Part shown: one piece after another, positions 17,672 to 25,800 of the stretch
Numbering within the stretch: position 1 is the first letter of the stretch
Layout: each line of letters opens with the position of its first letter
From: Winogradskyella ludwigii
GTDB taxonomy: Bacteria > Bacteroidota > Bacteroidia > Flavobacteriales > Flavobacteriaceae
Reading direction: 5' to 3'
DNA: 64,000 nt
Assembly (NCBI RefSeq): GCF_013403985.1
Contig: NZ_JABFDF010000005.1
Location: 270,493-334,492 of the forward strand
The notes under the pieces: model-generated
Told to the model about the DNA's origin: nothing
The model's input: the letters and a program-made list of their open reading frames with translations, nothing else
Database searches by the model: none
Position numbers and translations under genes: made by a program

Positions 17672-19348
17672 ATGCATGTACTAACCATTCAAAACATTAA
17701 TGTGGAAAGCCTCGGCGGACCTATGCTATTCATTTTTGTGGCCTTATTTATTGTGGTCACCATCATCATTTTAATCAAACGCTACAAACGTTGTCCTTCA
17801 GATAGAATTTTAGTAGTCTATGGAAAAGTGGGAGGCGGACAATCAGCCAAATGTATCCATGGTGGTGCAGCCTTTATATTACCTGTAATCCAAGATTACG
17901 AATTCCTAGAATTAACGCCAATTTCTATTGAGGTGAATTTAGTTAACGCCTTATCTAAGCAAAACATTCGTGTTAATGTCCCATCGCGTTTTACCATTGG
18001 GGTTTCTACAGAACCTGGTATCATGCAAAATGCGGCTGAGCGTTTATTAGGACTAGGACAAAATGAAATCCAAGAACTAGCTCAAGAAATCATTTTTGGT
18101 CAATTACGTTTAGTAGTGGCTTCAATGGATATTGAGGAAATTAATAACGATAGAGACAAATTCTTAACCAACATTTCACAATCTGTAGAAACAGAATTAA
18201 AGAAAGTAGGGTTAAAACTGATCAACGTAAACATTACGGATATCGTTGACGAGTCTGGCTATATCGAAGCTTTAGGTAAAGAAGCTGCAGCACATGCAAT
18301 TAACGCAGCACGTAAATCGGTGGCAGAGAAAACCAGAGATGGTTCTATTGGTGAAGCAAACGCAGAACAAGATGAAAGAACACAAGTTGCAGAATTACAT
18401 GCTAAAGCAAAAATTGGTGAAGCAAATGCTGCACAAAATGAACGTACTCAAATTGCTGCTGCAAATGCACTAGCCAAAATTGGTGAAGCCAATGCAAACC
18501 AAAATGAAAGAGTAAAAACAGCAAGTGCTATCGCATTAGCAAAAATTGGTGAAGCAGAATCTTTAAAAGACGAAAGAATTAAAACCTCTGAGGCAAACGC
18601 ACGCGCTATTGATGGAGAAAACACAGCAAAAATATCAATTGCAGAATCAGATGCTTTAAGAAGAGAAAAAGAAGCAGAAGCTGAAAAAAGAGCTATTACC
18701 TCTGAAAAAGTACAAGCTGCAAAAGCTTTAGAAGAAGCGTATGCTGCAGAAAGAGAAGCAGAAGTTGCAAGAGCAGAACGTGTACGCTCAACACAATTAG
18801 CAGATATCGTAGTGCCAGCTGAAATTGATAAACAAAAAGCTGAAATAGACGCAGAAGCAGAAGCAGAACGTACTAGAAGACAAGCAAAAGGGGAAGCAGA
18901 TGCCATCTTATTTAAAGCACAAGCCGAAGCTCAAGGACAGTTTGAAATCTTAACCAAACAAGCAGCTGGTATGGAGCAAATTGTAAAAGCTGCTGGAAAC
19001 AACAGTAGAGATGCGGTATTATTATTAATTGCAGACAAATTACCAGAATTGGTAAGAATCCAATCAGAAGCCATTAAGAATATTAAGATTGATAAAGTAA
19101 CCGTTTGGGATAATGGTTCAGGCGGAGAAGATGGAAAATCGTCTACTGCTGGCTTCTTATCGGGCATGTACAAATCTGTACCACCTTTACAAGAAATGTT
19201 TAATATGGCGGGTATGGATTTACCGGAGTATTTAAAAGGAAAAGACAAAAAAGAAATTGAAGCAGAAGATGCTAATATTGAAACTGAAGCAACTACAGTT
19301 GAAGATGAAAATATTATAGCTGAAGATCCTAAGGTTAAAAAGTCTTAA
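17672..19348 (+). CDS. Flotillin-like SPFH protein with 22-residue tandem repeats
   Basis: 558 residues: one N-terminal membrane segment (about 16-37), an SPFH domain (about 45-215, including VPSRFTIGVSTEPGIMQNAAERLLG), then a long Ala/Glu-rich coiled coil. Flotillins form oligomeric scaffolds that organise membrane microdomains. In the coiled coil, four consecutive 22-residue units (residues 223-310, DNA 18338-18601) share the pattern AKIGEANAxQxERT; 22 is two hendecads, which fits a straight or right-handed coil. The C-terminus is acidic and low-complexity. Operon with the NfeD-like gene; a terminator follows directly. Confidence 0.9.
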   Translation: MHVLTIQNINVESLGGPMLFIFVALFIVVTIIILIKRYKRCPSDRILVVYGKVGGGQSAKCIHGGAAFILPVIQDYEFLELTPISIEVNLVNALSKQNIRVNVPSRFTIGVSTEPGIMQNAAERLLGLGQNEIQELAQEIIFGQLRLVVASMDIEEINNDRDKFLTNISQSVETELKKVGLKLINVNITDIVDESGYIEALGKEAAAHAINAARKSVAEKTRDGSIGEANAEQDERTQVAELHAKAKIGEANAAQNERTQIAAANALAKIGEANANQNERVKTASAIALAKIGEAESLKDERIKTSEANARAIDGENTAKISIAESDALRREKEAEAEKRAITSEKVQAAKALEEAYAAEREAEVARAERVRSTQLADIVVPAEIDKQKAEIDAEAEAERTRRQAKGEADAILFKAQAEAQGQFEILTKQAAGMEQIVKAAGNNSRDAVLLLIADKLPELVRIQSEAIKNIKIDKVTVWDNGSGGEDGKSSTAGFLSGMYKSVPPLQEMFNMAGMDLPEYLKGKDKKEIEAEDANIETEATTVEDENIIAEDPKVKKS

Positions 19349-19365
19349 GACATTTTAAAAACAAG

Positions 19366-19399
19366 AAAAAGTCCATTTGTAAAAAAATGGACTTTTTTT
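19366..19399 (+). terminator. Terminator after the flotillin gene
   Basis: AAAAAGTCCATTT (19366-19378) pairs with 19385-19397, followed by a T run. It separates the flotillin operon from the PH-like gene, which begins 15 bp later. Confidence 0.85.
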
Positions 19400-19414
19400 A
19401 TTTAAACATTATAT

Positions 19415-19888
19415 ATGAACACATTTAAATTTAAAAGAAAAAATTTAGTTTGGCAATACGTACTCGGAACTTTTGCTTTAATTGTTGGACTCATAACCAC
19501 TATAACTGATATTAAAGGTTTAGTACCTCTATTTATAGGCATCTATTTATTAATACAAGAGGGTATGGAGTTAGATTACAAAAACAATAAATACAGACGT
19601 GTTAAATCTTTTTTGGGGATCACTGTTGGAAAATGGCAACCACTTCCAAAAATTGATTATGTCTCTGTCTTTAAAACTACAGAAACCACAACCGTTTGGG
19701 CAGCAAGCGCGAGTGCCAATGTATCCAATGCAGTGGTTAAAGTCAATCTATTTTACAACACCAATCAAAAAATAGAAATTTACGATTCTAGAGACGTAGA
19801 GGATGCCTTCTCAAAAGCCAAACAAATCGCTTCAGTTTTAAATATAGATATCCTAGACGCCACATCAAGAGACACCAAATGGCTATAA
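19415..19888 (+). CDS. Membrane protein with PH-like domain, function unknown
   Basis: 157 residues: two short hydrophobic segments (about 13-30 and 36-50) joined by a tight turn, then a soluble part. That part has a pattern of strands and a final helix (EDAFSKAKQIASVLNID), as in bacterial PH-like domains. I do not recognise a specific family. It is separated from the flotillin operon by a terminator, so it is probably transcribed on its own or by readthrough. Palindromic repeats begin about 50 bp after the stop. Confidence 0.6.
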   Translation: MNTFKFKRKNLVWQYVLGTFALIVGLITTITDIKGLVPLFIGIYLLIQEGMELDYKNNKYRRVKSFLGITVGKWQPLPKIDYVSVFKTTETTTVWAASASANVSNAVVKVNLFYNTNQKIEIYDSRDVEDAFSKAKQIASVLNIDILDATSRDTKWL

Positions 19889-19939
19889 TCCAATACCATT
19901 TGTCACCCCTACACAACACTGTCATCCCAACGTTACCCT

Positions 19940-20233
19940 GTCATTCCTGCGAAAGCAGGAATCCACAACCAATAACCAAAACCAACAATCATCCCCACAC
20001 AACACTTGTCATTCCTGCGTAGGCAGGAACCAATTAAATTCAATACCATTTGTCATTCCTGCGAAGGCAGGAATCCACAAAAACCAAAATCCGCGTAAAT
20101 CTTCAAGATCTGCGGGAACCACAAAAAACACAAAACCAACAATCATTCCCTACACAACGTTGTCATTCCTGCGAAGGCAGGAACAAACCCCAATTCAACA
20201 CCAACTGTCATTCCTGCGAAGGCAGGAATCCAC
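19940..20233. repeat. Five GTCATTCCTGC palindromic repeats
   Basis: Copies at 19940-19966, 20008-20032, 20052-20078, 20162-20184 and 20207-20233, same family and orientation as the 15.7-kb cluster. They fill the 392-bp gap before the cupin gene. The open frame at 20050-20253 is built from repeat sequence (SFLRRQEST) and is not a gene. Confidence 0.9.
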
Positions 20234-20280
20234 AAACCAACAACTTTCCGTAACTTTACCCCATTAAAAAACAATAACCA

Positions 20281-21141
20281 TTGCCACTAAACCTCAAACA
20301 AATACCACGTGTTAAAACCATCTCAAAAGCAGATTTCATAACACACTATTTCAAACCACAAAAACCAGTGGTCATAGAAAAACACATCACAGATTGGCCT
20401 GCCTATTCCAAATGGAACCTAGACTACATCAAAGAAGTCGCAGGAGATAAAACAGTCCCACTCTACGACGACAGACCCGTACATTTCAAAGACGGCTTCA
20501 ACCAACCGCACGCCAAAATGAAAATGAGCGATTACGTAGACCTACTAAAAACCCAACCCACCAAATACCGCATTTTCCTCTGGAACATCCTAAAAGAAGT
20601 CCCACAACTCCAAAACGATTTCACCTTTCCCGATTTCGGATTAAGACTCATGAAAAAACTACCCATGCTCTTCTTTGGCGGAAAAGACTCACATACCTTT
20701 ATGCATTACGATATCGATTTGGCAAACATTTTCCACTTCCATTTCCAAGGCAAAAAACAATGCATCCTATTCAACCAAAAGCAAAACAAACACCTCTATA
20801 AAGTCCCCTACTCCCTAATTACCAGAGAAGATATAGACTTTAATAAACCTGACCTCACAAAATGGCCAGCCTTAAAAAAGGCCAAAGGGTGGACATGCGA
20901 ACTTAACCACGGAGAAATCCTATACATGCCAGAAGGCTACTGGCACTACATGCGTTACATAACCCCAGGATTTTCTATGAGCTTACGCGCCATAGCCCGA
21001 AATCCCAAAAACATAGCAAAAGCCCTATACAACGTTTTTATAATGCGCAACATAGATAATCTCATGCGACGTATTAAAGGACAAAAATGGATCGACTGGA
21101 AAAACAATAAAGCCATAGCTAACACCCATCGTTTCAACTAA
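20281..21141 (+). CDS. JmjC/cupin-8 type Fe(II)/2-oxoglutarate dioxygenase-like protein
   Basis: 286 residues, starting at a TTG codon (no ATG fits before the conserved N-terminus). The N-terminal KPVVIEKHITDWPA is typical of cupin-8/JmjC-like proteins. The metal triad is readable: His142 and Asp144 in MHYDIDLA, and distal His222 in MPEGYWHYM. Lys159 in FQGKKQCILF is a plausible 2-oxoglutarate ligand. Known relatives hydroxylate proteins or small molecules; the substrate here is unknown. The gene is flanked on its left by repeat clusters and has unusually C-rich codon choice compared with its neighbours. Confidence 0.85.
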   Translation: MPLNLKQIPRVKTISKADFITHYFKPQKPVVIEKHITDWPAYSKWNLDYIKEVAGDKTVPLYDDRPVHFKDGFNQPHAKMKMSDYVDLLKTQPTKYRIFLWNILKEVPQLQNDFTFPDFGLRLMKKLPMLFFGGKDSHTFMHYDIDLANIFHFHFQGKKQCILFNQKQNKHLYKVPYSLITREDIDFNKPDLTKWPALKKAKGWTCELNHGEILYMPEGYWHYMRYITPGFSMSLRAIARNPKNIAKALYNVFIMRNIDNLMRRIKGQKWIDWKNNKAIANTHRFN

Positions 21142-21170
21142 CTTTCTAACAATTATAAAAATACTATTCG

Positions 21171-21178
21171 TATATTTG
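21171..21178 (+). promoter_or_regulatory. -7 box of the small outer-membrane protein gene
   Basis: TATATTTG, a full match to TAnnTTTG, 13 bp before the ATG at 21192. The possible -33 box is weak (TTTC near 21143). Confidence 0.45.
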
Positions 21179-21191
21179 CCCCCATTTAAAA

Positions 21192-21683
21192 ATGAAAAAC
21201 ATGAAGAATATTTTACTTGTAGTAGCATTATTAGCATTTAGTTTTGGTAATGCACAAGCCTTTGAAGGTAAAGGAGATCAAAAGTTTCAAGTCGGTGCCA
21301 ATATCCAAGATTACGCAACCGGAGTTAATGTAAGTTTCGATCACGGTTTAGGAGAAAACATCTCAGTTGGTGTATCCTCTTCTTACGCTTTAGGTGGTGC
21401 TAGCGGTATCGAAGATCTAGACTTCGGAGATCGTTTCGATTTAAAAGCACGTTTTAACGCCAACTTAGGTAACGTTATTAATATCGATGAAAACTTCGAT
21501 CTATATCCAGGTTTAAACCTTAGCCTTAAAAACTTTGGTGGTCACCTTGGAGCACGTTATTTCTTTACAGAAGGATTCGGAGTATACACAGAAGCCAATT
21601 TCCCGTTAGCCAAATACGAAAAAGACAGCATCGATATACACAACCAATTCACATTAAACCTAGGAGCTGTATTTAACCTATAG
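21192..21683 (+). CDS. Small secreted beta-barrel protein
   Basis: 163 residues with a signal peptide (MKNMKNILLVVALLAFSFGNAQA) and alternating strands of a small outer-membrane barrel, ending in LNLGAVFNL with a C-terminal hydrophobic pattern. The glycine-rich strands (VGANIQDYATGVNVSFDHGL) resemble a flavobacterial family of unknown function. A second in-frame ATG nine bases downstream is equally possible as start. Monocistronic: its own -7 box lies upstream and a strong terminator downstream. Confidence 0.75.
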   Translation: MKNMKNILLVVALLAFSFGNAQAFEGKGDQKFQVGANIQDYATGVNVSFDHGLGENISVGVSSSYALGGASGIEDLDFGDRFDLKARFNANLGNVINIDENFDLYPGLNLSLKNFGGHLGARYFFTEGFGVYTEANFPLAKYEKDSIDIHNQFTLNLGAVFNL

Positions 21684-21704
21684 AACCTAATTACAACACA
21701 TAAT

Positions 21705-21749
21705 AAAAGCCTTTTCACCTGATAACATCAGCACTGAAAAGGCTTTTTT
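21705..21749 (+). terminator. Terminator of the small barrel protein gene
   Basis: AAAAGCCTTTTCA pairs with TGAAAAGGCTTTT (21735-21747), with an additional inner CTGAT/ATCAG stem, followed by T residues. Confidence 0.9.
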
Positions 21750-21783
21750 CATTTTATATAGCAACAGCAACCAAACACCACTT

Positions 21784-22073
21784 GTCATTCCTGCGAAAGC
21801 AGGAATCCACAAAAACCCAACAATCATCCATACATAAAGCAATCATCCTTAAACAACACCATCATCCATAAGCAACACTAGTCAACCCTGCATAACACTC
21901 TTCATTCCTGCACTACCTTTTGTCATTCCTGCGAAGGCAGGAATCCACAACCACAATAAAACCAACAATCATCCCCAAACAACGCTGTCACCCCTGCAAA
22001 AGCAAAAATCCAAAACCAATAACAAACCTAAATTCACTACCTTCTGTCATTCCTGCGAAGGCAGGAATCCACA
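21784..22073. repeat. Three GTCATTCCTGC palindromic repeats before recX
   Basis: Good copies at 21784-21810, 21922-21948 and 22046-22073, with degenerate versions near 21901 and 21987. They occupy the 417-bp gap between the barrel gene and recX. The open frame at 21920-22201 is a repeat artefact overlapping recX. Confidence 0.9.
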
Positions 22074-22100
22074 AAACCCATAACCACCAACCAAAAAAAA

Positions 22101-22574
22101 TCACCCAAGATACTCCCGCAACTTCTCATAAATCAAACCCGATTCCCAACCACGATACAACAAATAATCAGCCACCTTTTTCTTCTTCTTATAAACATTA
22201 GGCTCATTTACCTGAGCAATCCGTTTCTGCACCAATTCATCTAAAGTCTCATAATAATCATCCAAATCAATCTCCTTAAAAGCACTATCAATACTATACT
22301 TAGAAACACCCCTAAATTTCAACTCACGCAGCAAACGGTTTTTACCCCATTTTTTAATCCGGAATTTCCCACGAACAAAAGCCTGAGCAAAGCGTTCCTC
22401 ATTCAAAAAATTATCAGCAATCAACTGCACTATAATCACATCTATAGCCTCAGGAATCATGCGCATATCGCGCAACTTTTGCCGCACCTCTTTATGGCAG
22501 CGCTCTTGGTAAGCACAATAATGTTCCAGTTTTTTTTGAGCCTCCGCTACCGTATAGCTTTTACTTAAATCCAT
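22101..22574 (-). CDS. recX: Regulatory protein RecX
   Basis: 157-residue modulator of RecA filaments. It shows the tandem three-helix RecX repeats (AEAQKKLEHYCAYQERCHKEVRQKL; NFLNEERFAQAFVRGKF; WGKNRLLRELKFRGV). I place the start at the ATG giving MDLSKSYTVAEA; an upstream in-frame ATG at 22623-22625 would add 17 hydrophobic residues foreign to the family. recA is not in the window. The 3' end lies beside palindromic repeats. Confidence 0.9.
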   Translation of the reverse strand: MDLSKSYTVAEAQKKLEHYCAYQERCHKEVRQKLRDMRMIPEAIDVIIVQLIADNFLNEERFAQAFVRGKFRIKKWGKNRLLRELKFRGVSKYSIDSAFKEIDLDDYYETLDELVQKRIAQVNEPNVYKKKKKVADYLLYRGWESGLIYEKLREYLG

Positions 22575-22815
22575 AGATTTCAAAAGTACAATAGAATCCC
22601 AAAACAAAAGATAGCGCTGCAACATATAATGCAGTCAAAACCCTAAATAAATAACAATCACAAACCACTAAATGTTAAAACATCGAATTTATCACAATGT
22701 TAAATTACCGTTTAACCGATTTATCATACACTTAATAGATAAGTTGCAAAAACACAATCTCCTATTGTTAATAAATACATAACTTACAAGACATTAACCG
22801 AATCTAATATTAGAA

Positions 22816-22823
22816 TACATTTG
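22816..22823 (+). promoter_or_regulatory. -7 box of the large T9SS cargo gene
   Basis: TACATTTG, a full TAnnTTTG match, 26 bp before the start codon. No convincing -33 box was found. Confidence 0.45.
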
Positions 22824-22849
22824 TCAGTCACTAACCCTCAACTATCCCT

Positions 22850-25800
22850 ATGGTAAAAAACTACGCACTGTCCCTTATCGCCTTTTTATGTTTTGTTTTG
22901 TCTGGGTATGGACAAGAAATTTTTAATGTAGCCGGAGGTGGCACATTTCCAGCAGGATGGACTGACACTGACAACACAGGACTACCTATAGCCCAATCAG
23001 GATATTATCTTATAGAACCTGCTAGCACTGGTGATGTAATAGAAACTGCCTCTTATGATTTGAGCGCTAATACTAGTGCTACTTTTGAGGTTGATATAAG
23101 ATCTTATGGTGCTGGATCACATCGAGCTGTTTTAGTTGAAGTTTCAACAGATGGAGGGACAACCTTTACACAATCGTATACAACACCTAATACAACAACA
23201 AGCTACATTACAAGAACAATAAACATTGCAACAGTTTCAGCAAATACGGTCTTAAGATTATCAGTAAATGCAACCTCTGGAAGAGGTATCCGTATGCAAG
23301 ATTTAATATTAACAGGAATAGGTGCAAGTTCAACAGATACAGAACTAGACTTTGCGTCAGCAACTTATTCTGCAAATGAAGGAGGTAGTTCTATTAATTT
23401 ATGCGTAGATATCACAAATCCAAGTGCAACACCAACGACGGCACAAGTGGTATTAACGTCGGGCACTGCACCACACTTGTCGTACACTACACAAAACATA
23501 ACGTTTCCTGCAAGTAGCAGCGCGCAACAATGTGTTACTGTAGCTATTGCAAACAACACCAACTGCAGCGACAGCACCGATTATACCTTTGAAATTCAAA
23601 ACGTAGCTGGTGGAGATAGTGCCGCAGTAGGTAGTGATGATGAAACGACCTTAAGTATTACTGATGATGATGGTGCCAATGGCGTATTATTTTCCCAAGG
23701 TTTTGAAACAAGCGGAGACACTTGGTTATATTCAAATACAAATGGAGCACCTTCTACCATTAATACGGGTACTCCAAGTGATAGAATAAAATCAGGTTCT
23801 CGTTCATTTCAACGTACTAATGGCAACGCTACAATTAATCTAGATAACGGTGGTAGTGGTATCGACATTTCAAGCATAACAAATGTATCTTTTAGTCTTT
23901 GGAATGCCTCAATATCTGGTTCAACTGGAAATGGAATTGATGGTGGTGACAATTTAAAAGTTTATCTTTCACAAACGTCAACTTTTAGCTCAACACCAGA
24001 TATTACAATTGTTGGAAATAGTAATGCTAGATTTGGAATGAGTGGAACAGGTGTCGTTAGTACTACAGCTGGAACTCCAATTACTTACACTTATCCTAGT
24101 GGAGGTAATTTATCAGGAAATAATGCAAAATCTAATTTAATAGTAGATGTTCCAGACACATGGAATACTTTATTTGTTAAAGTTGTATCATTAAATGATG
24201 CTACTAATGAAATATGGGCTATTGACGATATTACTTTAAGCGGTGATTCGTGTTCTACTGTAATTTCAGATACAAATGTTGCATTTAATTCTACCTCATC
24301 TACACTAACAGAAGATGGCCTTTTTATAGATGTTTGTGTCGCTATCGCCAACGAATCAGCTACCAATGCCACAACCGTAGACATCACCTTAGATGGAGCC
24401 AGTACGGCAACCAACGGAACCGATTACGACGATGGAGCTGGTACTCCTGCGGCAATTAGCTTTCCACAAACACTTACATTCCCTGCAGGAAATACCGCAG
24501 ATCAGTGTTTTACAATCTTTATTTCTAACGATGATATCGATATAGAGTCTGATGAGACCATTATTTTAAATCTTAGCAACCCAACTGGTGGTAATGCTGC
24601 AATTATAGGTGCCAATACCACACACACCGTAACGATAACAGACAACGACTTTTACGATTCTTGTATAAATGCATTAACCATACCTGTAAACAGCACCTGC
24701 GTCAATCAATCTTTTACTAATGTAGGAGCTACAGATAGTGGTGTTGCAGATCCTGGTTGTGGTGGCTACCAAGGCGGAGATGTTTGGTTTAAACTTACTG
24801 TACCTTCTAGTGGAGCCGTAACCCTTACAACTTCTGAAAATGGAGGTTTTACAGATTCAGGTATGGCATTATACACAGGGTCTTGCGGAAGTTTATCTTT
24901 AGTAAGTTGTGATGACGATTCTGGAGAAGATAACATGTCTCAAATTAGTGCATCTGGCCTCACACCTGGCGCTACAGTGTATGTCAGAGTCTGGGAATTC
25001 TTTAATAATTCATTTGGCACATTTAACCTCTGTGCATACTCAGCTAGTGAAATAGACGTAGAACGAAATACCTTTACTTCAATCACCAATGGAAATGCAG
25101 CTAACACCGGTAACAATACTATTTTTGCCGCTACAGAAGTGGGTACAGCCACACCACCTGTAAAGACTTATTACATTAGAAATGAAGGCTCTGCAGATTT
25201 GGATGTACCTAGTATAACCTCTTCTAACGCTACGGAATTTACTATTGTCACTAACCCAACACCTGTAACTTTAGCTCCTGGAGATTTAGTTGCTTTCGAA
25301 ATAGAATTTAATCCATCCGCTATAGGGACCAGAAACGGTACTATTACTATCGTAAACGATGATGCAGATGAAAACCCTTATACATTCGGAGTGAGCGGAG
25401 AAGGTAATTGCGCTGCTGGTAGTATAACTATCAGTCCTTCATCTGGCCCTGTAGGCACAATAGTTACAATTACAGGAACAAACTTGGCAACGGCAACAGC
25501 AGCTTTTAATGGTGTATCTGCAACAGTAACTAATATCTCTGCAACAGAAATGCAAGTTACCGTTCCATCGGGTGCTACAAGTGGAACCTTAGAAATTTCA
25601 GATAGCTTAGGTTGTCCGGCTTCAACTCCTTTTAATGTTATTAATTCACAAATTTCAAGTTGTGAAGGGAATTCCGGTGTAGTACCAACCGATTTATTTA
25701 TTAGTGAAATTACGGATGCTACCTTTGGTGGTCTTAGTTACGTAGAATTATATAATGGAACCGGATTAACAATCAATACTGACGATTACTCTATCGAGGT

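Noticed and set aside
18448..18906. Minus-strand open frame within the flotillin gene
   Set aside because: Ala/Ser-rich mirror of the repetitive Glu/Ala codons of flotillin; no independent evidence.
20050..20253. Open frame beginning MSFLRRQEST
   Set aside because: It is translated palindromic repeat sequence; the same false start appears at 21920. No domain, no promoter, and it sits wholly in repeats.
21920..22201. Open frame beginning MSFLRRQEST overlapping recX
   Set aside because: Repeat artefact on the strand opposite a well-supported recX gene.
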